Below, one piece after another: positions 46,265 through 58,521 of a stretch of DNA of 64,000 nt. The notes under the pieces are model-generated. The model had not been told where the DNA came from. It saw nothing but the letters and a program-made list of their open reading frames with translations, and ran no database searches. The stretch comes from Rusavskia elegans. Taxonomy: Eukaryota > Ascomycota > Lecanoromycetes > Teloschistales > Teloschistaceae. Positions within the stretch are counted from its first letter, which is position 1; each line of letters starts with the position of its first letter. The stretch spans positions 124,001 through 188,000 of the forward strand of contig SAUG01000103.1 of the NCBI GenBank assembly GCA_011316305.1, written 5' to 3'. A program made the translations under genes and the position numbers.

Positions 46265-47115
46265 CTAGAATTCGTTTCGACCTCTTGGCTGGGTCCGCAC
46301 CGGCTGGGGCGGCGGCAACGCTTCGCCTCTCTCGAGATCTCTCTCGCGCTCTCTCCGCCCTCCTGTCCGGTCGCGGTTGCTGCGACTCGAATGTCCGGTC
46401 TGAGTTCGAGTTGGCTCGGTCATCGCGTGACCCTGATGCCCTCTATTACCATGCGGGCTCTCATATCGGGGCGGCGGCTCAGGACGATGCTCGTTCGTCT
46501 CCAACCGGGACGGTCTCGTAGGGGTAGCATCCGCCGATGTTTCCGCACCCACACCCTTGGAAAGATTCCTCTCGCCCTTCTTGATCAGAAACTTCTCCAA
46601 CTCAATCAAATTCCTCGTATTCGCTTTGAACAAAGCGTCTGCGATATCGCCCAGCACCGGGGTCAAGCCTAATGCAAAATCGATGATGATGTTCATGGTC
46701 ATTTTGCTTTTCGTCGAGGCATCCAGACCGACTTTGCAGCAGTTGAGGTAGACCATCAGGGCAAAGAAGACGTCGATAAAGTCGCCCAAGGCAGGAACCA
46801 GGCCGACGACGGATGAGAGGCCGAAGCGGATGCCGCAGAGGTTGATGCTGTTGTCGAGGCGGTAGGCGCGGCGTCGCACCGCAAGGAGGACTTTGGCGTC
46901 AGCGGGGGAGATGCCCATTGGAACATCTTGGCGTTTGTGTTTGGTGACTTTTCCGTCTTCGCGGGTGACAAAGTACGGATCCTGAAATAAATCAGTCTTG
47001 TGGACAGCTGGAGTAGGGGTAAAAAAATGGCACGTACCGCAGCTGGAGTAAAGTGTTTCTTCCCAGTCTTTTCGGCGTACTTCTTGGCCAACATCTTGGC
47101 GACTGCGGCGCTCAT
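46265..47115 (-). CDS. DUF4112 membrane-associated protein
   Basis: Exons 47115-47038 and 46981-46265 (56 nt intron, GTACGT..TTCAG, phase 0) give 264 aa. The DUF4112 core is clear: FGLSSVVGLVPALGDFIDVFFALMVYLNC and MNIIIDFALGLTPVLGDIADALFKANTRNLIELEKFL, two hydrophobic hairpins each carrying a GL(V/T)P.LGD..D motif. The C-terminal about 90 residues are disordered, rich in Arg, Pro and Glu. The molecular function of the family is unknown; in yeast-related fungi some members have been given a PH-domain-like label, which I do not rely on. This is the last intact gene before the AT-rich block: the start codon lies about 440 bp from its edge. Confidence 0.88.
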
Positions 47116-47552
47116 TGTTGCGGTAATGAAATCGAAGGACGTAGAGTTTCGGTGGTGGCGTGGAGGGTACGGTGAGTGTAGAAGTGACTATGCAGGTAGA
47201 AGAGGGTGATGGATTGAAGACCAGCTTGCAGAGGCCCAGAAACGAGTGGTCCTTTATGCTCTTTATGTGGACTCTGACAATTGGATCGAAGCACAATGAA
47301 GGAAACGAATGCAGCGTCAACAGTCCCACATTCCACAATGGGTGTTTCAGAGCAACGTGAAACGACGATGAGTCGGAGGGAGCGAAACGCTTCACTGCAG
47401 GTCTGTTTGAGGGTCGGGGGGTGAAGTGCAAGCATGATGAAGGGATTGGGGATATTATTATAGTAATAATGGACTGTGACATATCCTTGATTCTGCTCAG
47501 GTCGACAGGTCGACAGCACCCGCATGAGCTTGACAGCAAGCGCGACCACCTT
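47116..47552. other. Promoter of the DUF4112 gene next to the repeat block
   Basis: Composition remains ordinary up to about 47550. No RIP signature is obvious here, so the block edge appears sharp. Confidence 0.5.
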
Positions 47553-47620
47553 TTACCCCAATTTGGCCACCTTTGCGACACACTAATAACGGCCCCTAAT
47601 TTAGCTACTCTTGGTATACT
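47553..47620 (+). repeat. Transposon-end fragment shared with the 2.8-3.07 kb element
   Basis: Reads TTACCCCAATTTGGCCACC then TTTGCGACACACTAATAACG and GGCCCCTAATTTAGCTACTC. The last part is nearly identical to the reverse complement of 3000-3030, and the first part matches both arms of the MITE-like element, including the ACCTTTG present only in its left arm. Just beyond it the sequence becomes AT-rich, so this may be the left end of a larger DNA element of the same family. Confidence 0.75.
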
Positions 47621-47839
47621 CTATCAAATTTCCAAAACTTAAAAAGTTCCGTTATTATATACAGAAAAACCTTTAAATATAATAAAACGTTTGTTTATTT
47701 TAGAATTAAATTTCCGCCACGTGATAATCTATTAAATATTGATAGAAACGCTGTTAATATATAGTTTTTACGTAAAATTAATTTTAAAAAATACGTTATA
47801 GATATTTTAATTAATATTTAGTTAATTTGGTTTTGATTT

Positions 47840-48480
47840 TAGTACCCGGTAAACCAGTGGTTCGGTGAGTAAATCAAACGTTGGTATACCAGTATTGAAT
47901 ATACGGTAGCAGAACTTATATCTAAATTTAGTTAATATAAATAACGGTTCTTTTTATAGAATTTTAATTTAAATTTACTTAGTAATATAACGTATTTTTC
48001 TACCGATAATTCAACGTAGAAATTTTTATAGATAAATATACCTCGTAGTTATCGCTTCTTTTTTTTTTACTAGCAATACAAGCCTAAAAGCCCTTGCGTA
48101 TATATATATTCCCGCTAACAGCTATAACTGTAAATTAAATCAGACGGTAGTACTTTTCTATATCTGTAATAACTATATCTACCCGCGCAGTCGTCGACTA
48201 CCTCGTTATAACTAGAATAATCTATTTTAATTTCGATAAAAATAGCTTTTTTACCGCCTTTAAAACGCGCTATCCGACCTTTCTACTCCTTTTTAATCTA
48301 ATCAACCGGGTAAAGCTTCTAGCTATAGTAGCTAGCGTATTATCTAGCGACCCTTTTAAAACTAGATAGGCTAAAGAGTACTTTAATAGTTTAACAGAAC
48401 GTTTAAATATAGGTTATATAATAAATATAACTAAAACGATAGACGTAGATAATTACTTCGTAGTATAGTAGATAGATATA
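47840..48480 (+). mobile_element. RIP relic, probable 5' part of a copia-like element
   Basis: The stretch around 47880-48070 resembles 52900-53140 in order and content. Both carry a run like AGAACTTATATCTAAATTTA (AGAACTAGTATTTCAATCTA in the other copy), followed by AT-rich leader and a poly-T/ACTAGTA-like stretch. The upstream GGTAGCAGAACT resembles a tRNA-Met primer-binding site as found in copia elements. Downstream coding is too decayed to read. The element assignment is tentative. Confidence 0.4.
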
Positions 48481-49044
48481 GCGGAAATATTAGAAGCTGA
48501 TAATTATATATAACGTCGAGGAAGGAATATATAATATTTAAATATAGTAAAGGATTCGTAATCGAATAAAAAAGGAAATAGTTAAATAGAAGTAATTAAC
48601 TACGCTATAAATCTTGCCTAACGAATATACCTTTGGCTGTAAAAATTTCTTTACTATACGTAAAATACAATAATCGTTGCCGTATATAACGTTAATAAAA
48701 TATATATATATATATATATGAAAATTCAATATAATTCCAGATAGAAGTTTTTTAAAAAAGATTTTAATTAGTATAAATTTATTATAATTATAGTTAATTA
48801 AAATATTTCTAAAAAAAAAACAAATTAGTATTATTATTATCTAAATATTAAAATATTATTTCAATAAATAAAAAATTATCGTTTGATTATATATAGATAG
48901 TAAATTGATTTTATTAAAATTTAAAATATTATAAATTTATTATAAAAAGAAAATCTTTTTTAAATTATTATTTATTTAACGATTATTAAATTGATTTTTC
49001 TAGATAGTTTTTAATTATATAGAATATTTTCGGCTTAGATAGTT

Positions 49045-49738
49045 AAATTGGCCGATTCGAATCGGATTTTTATCGAATCGTCGGATATCCGACCCGATTT
49101 TAATAATCCGATCCGGGTTCGATCTATTAAACGGTCGGGTCGGATTATAGATTCTAATTCGATTTTCGAATCGGATTATAAATTTTAATTTAAAAATCCG
49201 ATTTAAAAATATATTTAGTGATTAAATATAAAAATAATTATAGATAATATAAATTGTAATATATTTTATTTAATACTAGTTTATATAATTATTATTTATA
49301 AATATTAATTTATATACCGGTATTATATAAATAGTATTAGTTTCTTTTAAATAATTATATAGATATATATCTTTTTTCTAAAACTTTTAATTAATAGTAA
49401 TATTAAAAGATAATATAGATATATAGATATTAAATAATGATATAAATAATATTATTTATTTAATAGATAATAATAAATAGTATACGTTAATATTAGAATA
49501 TATTAATATTAGAAATATCTAAAATCTTTAATATATTATTAGAAAAAATTAAAAATTGATAAATAATATAATATATAAAAAGAATTATATTTTAAAATTA
49601 GAATTATACTTTTATATATATTTTTAGCGTTTTAGTAAATCGAATCCGATCGAACTATAGAAAAATTCGATCTAATTTAAATCGGGTCGGGTTATTTAAT
49701 TTAAATTCGAAATCCGATTCGACGGCCAGTCTACAGAT
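49045..49738 (+). mobile_element. Inverted-repeat element, copy A
   Basis: The left end begins GGCCGATTCGAATCGGATTT and the right end, reverse complemented, begins GGCCGTCGAATCGGATTTCG. The first about 300 bp align with the reverse complement of 51830-52120, and the last about 130 bp with the reverse complement of 51075-51190, so A and B are two copies in opposite orientation. No coding capacity; about 690 bp. The superfamily is not identifiable by eye. Confidence 0.65.
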
Positions 49739-50160
49739 AGCGTAGTAGTAACGCTGCGTGACTTGGAGGTCTAACGAATCCAGCGTTTTTCGGAATTAAC
49801 GGAATTAATCCGGCGGGTCGGAAATTCGAAAGTTAAATCTAATATTTGAATTTTTTCTATCGATTAAATCGATTTTTATATAGAGTTTATATAAAAAATA
49901 TATAGAGAAATTATTTAGTAAATCGTTTCGTATTCGTATAAATCGATCGAATTAGAATTAAATCTAAAAAGATTAAATAGATTACTATTTTTCTTTGGAT
50001 TTTAATCTAGATCTAGTTTTTTCGGAAATTTTAAATTCGAATTTTCGGTAAAATACTTGAATATTAAATAATTACGTAATCTGATCGAATTAGCGCCTCT
50101 AACGGTAGATTCGTAAAAGATTAAAATCAAAATCCGAATAATTAATCGTATATATATATA
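49738..50160 (+). repeat. Repeat D, copy 1
   Basis: Starts AGATAGCGTAGTAGTAACGC and contains CAGCGTTTTTCGGAATTAA and TCGATCGAATTAGAATTAAA. The same landmarks recur in order on the opposite strand at 54290-54745. It directly abuts the end of inverted-repeat copy A. Identity is unknown; it could be an LTR or an end fragment of a larger element. Confidence 0.55.
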
Positions 50161-50189
50161 ATAGAATATTTTTATTAATATTTAATAAA

Positions 50190-50575
50190 TTGATTACTTC
50201 GAGTCGGATTTCTGTCGAATTCTATAAATCGATCTAATTTTTTAACGAATCGAATCGGTTCGATTCTAGAAATCCGATAGAAATTCGTTAAATTTTAAAT
50301 AATAATTAAATATAATATATTTAAATAATTTATTAAATTTTACTAGAATTATTATAACTAGTATAATTAATTAATTAAATTTCTTTTTGAATAATTTATA
50401 TAATTTTTATACTAAAAATATATAAATTATATAAATTTAGTAAATTAATCGGATCGAATCGGATTATATAATCCGATTCGAAATTCGATTTAAATTAAAT
50501 TATAGAATTTTCTAATTCGATTCGGATCGGGTCGGATTAATTAATTCGAATTCGAAATTCGATTCTACAATCAAT
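50190..50575. mobile_element. Inverted-repeat element, short copy C
   Basis: About 385 bp bounded by GAGTCGGATTTCTGTCGAAT on the left and a right end which, reverse complemented, reads GTAGAATCGAATTTCGAATT. Subterminal motifs such as CGGATCGGGTCGGATTA match copies A and B. The interior is almost pure A/T. Confidence 0.5.
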
Positions 50576-51071
50576 CTAATATTGAATTAATTGATATAAA
50601 TTTTTATATATTATTATTTAATCTATAATATTTGAAAAAAAATATTAATAAATTTTGTCGCTAAATAATATTACGTAATACGTTCGATTTAAATCTATTT
50701 TATTAATAATAATTCTATTAAAAATAAAAAAATATTATTTTATAGAAATCGTAAAATAAAAAAAATCTATATAATTTAATAATTTTTATATAAAAAACTC
50801 GCCTTTAGTAATAAATTTAATAAAATTTTCGTCGAATAATCTTTTTCGATCTATAAATATTCGTTAATTTTTCTATTAAAAATATAGTATATTGGAAAAT
50901 AAAGAAATTATTTAACGATAATTAAATTTAAAATTATACTATAAAAATTATATAGATTTTATAAAATATATTTTCGAAAATAATAGCGAAAATTAAAAAT
51001 TTACGAAAAATCTATTATATATAATAGTAACTATTAATTTAATATTTTTTTTATAAATAATAGTAAAATCT

Positions 51072-52125
51072 TTTTAATTTATTTAAATTGACCGTCGGAT
51101 CGAATTTCGAATCCGGATTAAAATCGGGTATCCGAATTCGATTTACTAAAATACTAAAATTATATATAAAAGTCTAATTTTAATATTAAAATAAAATTCT
51201 TTATATATATTATACTATCTATAAATCTATATTTATTTCTAATAATATATTAAAAATTATATATTTACTAATATTAGTTTATTCTAATATTAATATTTAC
51301 TATTTATTATTATCTATTAAATATTTAATACTATTTATATTATTATTTAGTATTTATATATTTATATTATCTTTCTATATTACTATTATAGAAATATTAT
51401 ATAAAATATCTATTATAAATATCGATTTTCGTCTTTTTATTTTCTAAACCGATATATTTAGTAAAAGCTTTTCTATTAAATTTCCGTTAAATAATATCTA
51501 TTCTAGTTAATCTGTAAACTAGCTTTTAAGCCGATCTATAATCGAAATTCCAGTTAAATAAAAAATAAATAATTACTTTTCTAATAAATAAATATATTAT
51601 TATACTATATTATTATATATATCCGGTTATATTTGTTTTTTATAAATTATTAACAGCTATAATCTATACTAAACGAATTACTATTTAGTAAAAAAATACT
51701 TGATTTATTAAAGAATTAATATAGAATCTGAAAGTATAGCCGGAAATATAACGATAGCTAGTTAATAATAAATTCTAAAAAATTAAAAGTTTTTAAAAAA
51801 AAAATACTTCTATAGAATTATTTAGAAAAAAATAATATTATTTATATAGTATCGATATATAAACTAATATTAAAATGAATCTATTATTATTTTATATTAT
51901 CTATAATTACTTTTATATTTAATTATCGAATATAATTATAAATCGAATTAGATTAGATTTTTAGATTAGATTTTTAGATTAAAATTTATAATCCGATTTA
52001 AATATCGAATTAGAATCTATAATCCGACTCGACTATTTAACGGGTTTAATTCGGATCGGATTATTAAAATCGGATCGGATATCCGACGATTCGACGGAAA
52101 TTCGATCTGAACCGGCCAGTCTAAA
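51072..52125 (-). mobile_element. Inverted-repeat element, copy B
   Basis: About 1.05 kb, opposite in orientation to copy A and homologous at both ends (see copy A). Right end, reverse complemented: GGCCGGTTCAGATCGAATTT; left end: TGACCGTCGGATCGAATTTC. The longer interior has no readable coding sequence. A and B together form a large inverted-repeat pair spanning 49.0-52.1 kb. Confidence 0.6.
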
Positions 52126-52899
52126 TTTAGTGCTATTAATATTACTATATTAGAATCTTTAATATTATATCTTCTATATATATATATATATATTTTGATT
52201 TCGATGATAATTTAAAATAAAATAAATATTTTATAATCTGTTGATATCGAATAGATAGATTTAGTAAATATATTTTAAATATTTAAAATTAAAGTAAATT
52301 TAAATAGATTCGTAGTTTGAAAGTAAATATAAAAAAAGATTTATATCTATAACTTGGCAAAATTATTTAAATATAAATAATTTTGTTAAAAAATTTCATT
52401 AATATTTTATTTTCGATATTATTTTAATTTCGATTTTAAATTTATAATATTACTATTAATATTCTATAAATATTTTATCAATTTGTTATAGTATTTGTAT
52501 TTTCTATATCGTTTAATTTATATTTATTTAAGAATTTCGGATAAATATATAGTTATAATCGAAAAAAAAAATATAAATTTAATATTTCTTTTTCGAATTT
52601 ATATTCGAAGTTATAATAAAATTACTATATCGAAAGATTTTATATTTATTATATTTATACCATACTAATAATAATTGTTTATATAATAAAAGATTTTTAT
52701 AGTTAAAAAAAGCAATTGGAAAAGATTTACAACGTAGTTAATAGTTTTTATTCTATTAATATATTCTATTTAGTTTTTATTTCTTTTATATATAGTAGAA
52801 ACAAATACTATTTTATATATATAAAATAATAAACGTTTTTTAATACGTGGATTTATAATTTTTTTATAATTTTATTTATTTTTTTGATATCCGATCAAC

Positions 52900-54280
52900 G
52901 TCGGTTCCGTAAATAATTCATTTTAATATTAGTACGCTAGCGTTAGATATACGATATAAGAACTAGTATTTCAATCTAATTAATTTAAACTAAAAAATTA
53001 TATAAATTAAATTCGAATCTATTTCGTAATACGTTTATAGTATAAATTTTTATAATTTATTTAAAATAAAATATAATAGAATTTACGTAATATATATATT
53101 TTATAGTCGCTTTTTTTTCTTTTTCTTTTACTAGTATCTACTATCGTATCTAACGTACGTATTTTCCGTAACAGTTCGGATTGTAGGCTGATATATATAA
53201 AACTTCTACTAATAATAAACTATAATTATATTATTTTAATTAGAAGAAATAGAATTCGCAACCGCTAAATTTAAGCTATTCGATAATATCGACCGAGTCT
53301 TTACTAGTCCGTCTACTATAACAGACTTTAAATCCCGAAATCCGTCGATTTTAATTACGATATTAAAGTTTTATATTCCGAATCCGCCGGAGCCGTATAG
53401 TTTTAGTAACTATATTAAATATCTAGTAGAAGCTTTTATTCTATTAGATATCGAATTGATAGTTATCGAATATCTAGATAGATTAGTAGGCCGTCTGGAT
53501 TCGGATATAACTATAGATAAAAACGAAGTAACGAAGATAAAAGATAGTATTATCGTCTAGTAGATAATTTTAAAAACTATATTAATAGTTTATAATCGTA
53601 CGTATTTCGAACTAATATATAGGAATTATAGAAAAGAAATAGTAATTAAATAGAGAATATATAAATTAAAAACGATTAACGTTATAAATTTTAGTGAACT
53701 GCTTTTTTTAATTGCGAAAATTCGTTAGTATATAAATAACATTTATTATTACCGTATAATAACTACGGTATAAAAACGTATATATATAATGATTTAATGA
53801 TAACCCCGGATGGAAATTATATAAAAGGATGATTTTTTTATATTAATTAGATATATATACGATTATCTACTACTAATATTATTTTTTATCTTTACTTTTT
53901 TTTCGTTTATAGTCGTATCGAAATCAATATAATCTACTAATTTATTTAAAAATTCGATAATTATTTATCCAAATTTTAATAAAATTAAATTCTTTATTAA
54001 AAATTTAATACAATCGTTGAAACTATATATTTTCGAAATATTCGAAATATAAATTTTTAATATCGTAATTAGAATTAACTAATTTCGACGATTAAAATCT
54101 ATTATAGTAGATAAACTAACGACAATTCGATCGACGTAATCGAATAAATCGAAGTTAATAGTTTTAATATAATCGTTAAACGTATTATATTACTTTTAGA
54201 AATAAAATATAAACGTTTAGAAACGAAATTCGACGTCTAATCGCTATAACGTCGCTAGTATATCCAATTTCGATTGCTTT
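52900..54280 (+). mobile_element. RIP relic with a decayed gag-like reading frame
   Basis: After a copia-like leader (52900-53240, similar to 47880-48070) a frame is open for 103 codons, 53249-53557, ended by a double TAG. Its first codon is ATA in a position where ATG would be expected. Several later stops are TAG/TAA, as produced by RIP from Gln or Trp codons. The conceptual peptide has the blocks IEFATAKFKLFDNIDRVF and YIPNPPEPYSFSNYIKYLVE, which I cannot match to a named gag family. The downstream part is unreadable. Confidence 0.45.
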
Positions 54281-54289
54281 TTATTTTTT

Positions 54290-54745
54290 TGAAATTTTTT
54301 ATATAAATTATAATCTAGATTTTTTAAAATAAATTCATTTTCTATAATATATCTATATATATACGATTTAATCATTGGATTTTTTATTTTTTAATTTTTA
54401 TAATTTAATACTAGAGGTATTGATAGATCAGATTTTCTAATAATTTTAGAATTTTCGAAAAAACTAGATTTAAATTAAATTTTATTTAGAAAAATTTCAA
54501 TCTATATAATTTTTAGATTTAATTCTAATTCGATCGATATATACGGCTATAAAACAATCTATAATATAGTTTTTCTATATAAAAACTTTATTTAAAAATC
54601 TATTTTAATCGGTATAAAATATTTAAATATTAAATAACTTTCGAAAGATTCGAATCTTCGATTGGTCGAATTTAATTTTTTTAATTCCGAAAAACGCTGA
54701 AATCGTTGGACCGTTAAATTAGACAAATTTACTACTACGTTATCT
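54290..54745 (-). repeat. Repeat D, copy 2
   Basis: The reverse complement carries the same ordered landmarks as 49738-50160 (AGATAACGTAGTAGTAA, CAGCGTTTTTCGGAATTAA, TCGATCGAATTAGAATTAAA). So this is a second copy in inverted orientation. Confidence 0.55.
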
Positions 54746-54802
54746 AAATCATATATAAAATTATTAAAAGTATTATATAGAAATTATTATTTCTAATTAA
54801 TT

Positions 54803-55116
54803 TGGCCGTCGGATCGGATTTCGAATCCGAATTAAAAGAACCGATCCGATCCGAATCGATTTCGACTTTTCTAGATACCGAACCGAGTCGGTTTCGAATT
54901 TTCTAAATACCGAACCGATTCGGTTTCGGATCGAATCCGAGTTCCCGGATTCGATCTACTAAAACCGCTAAAACCTTCTATTCTAAATTATAATTTAAAT
55001 AAAATTTACTTTTTTTATTAATAATATAGTAATATATCGAAGTAATATATTTATCTAAATCTACTATTTCTAAAAATAGATAACTTGTCAGACTAATTAG
55101 AAAATTTAATAATCTC
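54803..55116 (+). mobile_element. End of an inverted-repeat family element interrupted by copia
   Basis: Begins TTGGCCGTCGGATCGGATTT and continues through CCGATCCGATCCGAATCG to GATTCGATCTACTAAAACCG, the subterminal pattern of copies A to C. The copia element begins at 55117 within the sequence that follows, so the copia insertion probably landed inside this element. A candidate opposite end lies at 63830-64000. Confidence 0.5.
55112..55116. repeat. Left target-site duplication of the copia element
   Basis: ATCTC directly outside the left LTR, identical to ATCTC at 61294-61298 outside the right LTR. Five bases is the normal duplication length for Ty1/copia integration. Confidence 0.85.
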
Positions 55117-55378
55117 TATTGAAGTAAACACGTATCTTGATATAATGGAATAAATTATAGAAGTAATCTTACTTATTTAACTGATTAAAGAACAGATAAA
55201 AACTCTATATAGAGTTTTCACCTTCTAAACTAAACGAGCGCGCTAAAGTCTCGGTATAAATTACCTAATTTATATTATTCTAGCGCGAGCTTTAGCGCGA
55301 GCTTTAATCCGAACTTTAACGCGAGCTTCAGCCCGAACTTTAGCGCGAGCTTTATCTAAATTGCCGTATATTTTAATA
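55117..55378 (-). repeat. 3' LTR of the copia element
   Basis: 262 bp, aligned end to end with the LTR at 61032-61293 without net length change. The outer end reads TATTGAAGTAAACACG (a TG changed to TA), the inner end TTTTAATA where the other copy has CTTAACA. Contains a short motif repeat (TAGCGCGAGCTT variants), which kept its CpG while the rest drifted to A/T. Confidence 0.9.
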
Positions 55379-56583
55379 TTTCTACTCGATATATAGATAA
55401 TCTTTCTTTAAACTACCGGCTCCCGCTACCTTCGAGTTCTATCTAAACTAATAGAATCTTTCTATACTACGTAGATAATATTATTTTAAACTACCAGTTC
55501 CTACTACCGCTAAAACCCGAGCGATAAATAATCTAGATCTAAAAGAGTCCGGATAACTAATATTTAACTCGAATTCCTACTAATCTTTATACTAAATTAC
55601 TTTTTAAACGCTTTATATTTATCTTTTATTAATAGTTTAATTAAACTATCGGCTACTATTTCCGCGCTCGATACGAAATTAATAATAATAAAGTTACGTT
55701 CGTATAAATCGCGGATATTATAGTAGTTAATATCGATATATTTTAACCGATTATAAATATATTTATTACTTACTAGCGCGAGTACTATTTAGTTATTACC
55801 TCTAATTTAGATAGGCGATATTAACCTATATAGTTTATCTTCGATAATATTAATATATTTAAGGTTATTGTTAATAAACTCGGTAAATCTATAATCTCTT
55901 AGTAGTTAAAAAATCTAGAGGTTTTCTTTCGCGTAGATTAATAATACTATATACTTAGCTTTGGTTATTAAAGTTATAACTAATTTCTATTTATAGTTTA
56001 TCTATAATATCGATCCGCCGGCGAATATATAGATATAGACGAAGATAGACTTCCTATTGATTAGATCTATTCTATAATCGAAATCGAAGAAACCGGTAAT
56101 CGTTTAGCTTCTACTAGCGCTAAATACTAGGTTTTTATCGATAATTAATCGGACGTACTTTAGGAGATTCTTTAGAACTTATCGATAATACTTTATAGAA
56201 TTACTAAAATATTAACTAAAGCGTCCGAAAGCGAATATAATATCTAGTCGAATAAAAATATATATATATATTAGGCTTCCGCTTTCTTTTTAATACTATT
56301 TAAAATTAGTATATTTATTATCCGGTTCTATAGAACGGAGACTACTATAGCTATTAATAAAGAATTTAATTAGTTTATATTTATCGTATTCTATTTTTAT
56401 ACGTTCTAGAACTATTTTAAAATAGAGGATCTAGTCTATTCTGATCGTCTTTTTAGATCTATTTTTTATAATCTTTACGCTAAAGATCTTTTCTATCTCT
56501 TCTAAATCTCTAACTTTAAAGATTTATTTAAAGGACGATTTAAATTAGTTAACCTAAGTTATCGAGTTAGTAATAACGTAAAT

Positions 56584-56733
56584 ATTATTAACGTATACTA
56601 GTAGAAGGATTCCCTTTTTATTATAGACGAGGAAGTAAAGGTCGGCGGTATATTATCTATATTTTATTTCCAGTAGAGTTTTAATAAATCGTTCGTATCA
56701 GTTTTTTATAGTTTATTTTAATCCGTATAGACT
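56584..56733 (-). pseudogene. Degenerate copia reverse transcriptase core
   Basis: Contains the SLYGLK block with its following Gln codon turned to TAA and a Trp codon turned to TGA shortly after (KN-stop-YERFIKTLL). About 40 codons downstream, the YVDD active-site box is altered to YVNN by two GAT-to-AAT changes. The flanking minus-strand frame (ILLLVYVNNIYVI) is otherwise recognisable. Confidence 0.85.
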
Positions 56734-58494
56734 GCTGAATATTTATAGTATCTTTTTTAAAAGATAGTCGACTCCGTCTAGCGCTTTTATAAAGATCTTT
56801 TCTTTAAAAATAGATTTAATAAAGGCGTTATTAATATCTATTTAGTAGTATTCTATATTTTTTATAGTAACGGGCGTAAAGAATAGATATAAAGAATCGA
56901 ATTTAATTATTAGCGCGAATATTTACTCGAAATCGATACTTTAAACCTATAAAAAGCCTTGTATAACCAGTCTAGCTTTAAATTTATCGAAGGAACTATC
57001 TAAGTATAGTTTAACTTTAAATACCTATTTACTAGTAATAATATTAGTTTCTTTCGGAAGGAAAATAAGTTTCTATATACCGTTTAATATAAGCGCGATA
57101 ATTTCTATAACGATTATCTTTTTCTATTCTTTATTCTAGATAGAATTATTAATAGCTTATTTATATATTAGCGGTATCGGAATAGTATTCGGCTAATCCT
57201 ATATATCGAAATAGACTATTATCTATATAACCTTTTTATTATTTCCGTTCTCTATATCTATTATAGCTATAAACGCTAGAACGAGCGCTATATTAGCTTT
57301 AGAAATTTTATTCCGATAAAAATCTTCGTTATTATTATCGGTATTAGACTTTTTTTCCCGTTTCGGTATCGCTATATATATAAATTTATATAATAATAAT
57401 ATAATCGGAATAGTAGATTCTAGAAATAGATACTAGATTTAAAAGATTTCGGGCTAAATATTAGTATCTTTAAATTAAATAGGCGGCGAGATTTCGGTTT
57501 AAATATCGACAAGTATAGTAGTTACGTTAACTAATATAATAATAGGTACTTTCGGAAATCGCCCGCGAGGTTTCTTTTTAGGAAGTTTATTACGCGTCTA
57601 GATATTAAAGTTAAATTTAATACTTTCTCCTTTCGTATTTTCGGCGAACTTAACGATATAAACTTTAATTACTAATTTTATATCAGGAAACTAAAAATAG
57701 TATTAAAAGTTAGTTTTATTATTATAGCTAAAGAAAATATATATTCTATTTCGATTTATAAATTTATTCTTCCTACTATCTATTAATAGTAATTTTAATA
57801 GTACGAAGGAATAGTATTTATAACCCTAGATTTTAAAATAATCGATTAAAGGTTTAACCCTATTAAATACTTTATATAGCGAAACTAGCTATCTATTAAT
57901 TTTAGGACTATTCTCGATTCGATTTCTAATATATACGTCCGATTTCGCTATTTCGGACTAGAATTCTATTAGTAGATTAGTTTTATTTAATATAGCTCGA
58001 ATATTATTTTCTATAGTACGAATATATCGTTCTATAAAACTATTTTAATTAGAATAATATAGCTCGGTAGTTTAATATAAAACGCCGGCGGAGATATACT
58101 ATTTCTTTATCTACTTTAAAAGCTTTAAGATATTATCTAGGTAATCAGCTTTAAGTTTCGCGTTAGCTTTAAATTCGATAACTTTTTTTTAGTAGGTTAG
58201 AACTATATAGTAGTCGTTTCTAGTTTTTATTAATAAAGCCTAATTAAAGTATAAATAGTTATCGATAATTAGAAGAAAGTACTTATAGCCCTTTTATAAT
58301 AGTAGAAAAGGACTGTAGATATTAATAGAAATTAGATACAGAACTTTAGGTTTATAATCGCTAATATAGTAATTCCTACTATCTATTATCTTTATTTTAA
58401 CGTAGATATTAGAGATTCTACCGAGAACTCGAGCTATTAGAATTAGCTTTACTAGGTTAGTAACTTTATTAGCTTTTATTATTACTATAGAACT

Positions 58495-58521
58495 AAGGTA
58501 ATTAAAGCGCCTATACTATAG
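58495..58521 (-). pseudogene. Degenerate pre-integrase motif
   Basis: Minus-strand codons CTA-TAG-TAT-AGG-CGC-TTT-AAT-TAC-CTT correspond position by position to the GAG-pre-integrase motif LWHRRFGHL, with Trp to stop, both His to Tyr and Gly to Asn. Confidence 0.8.

Noticed and set aside
48538..48729. 63 aa minus-strand frame in the AT-rich block
   Set aside because: Composed of Ile/Tyr/Phe/Asn codons expected from AT-rich sequence; contains a TA microsatellite.
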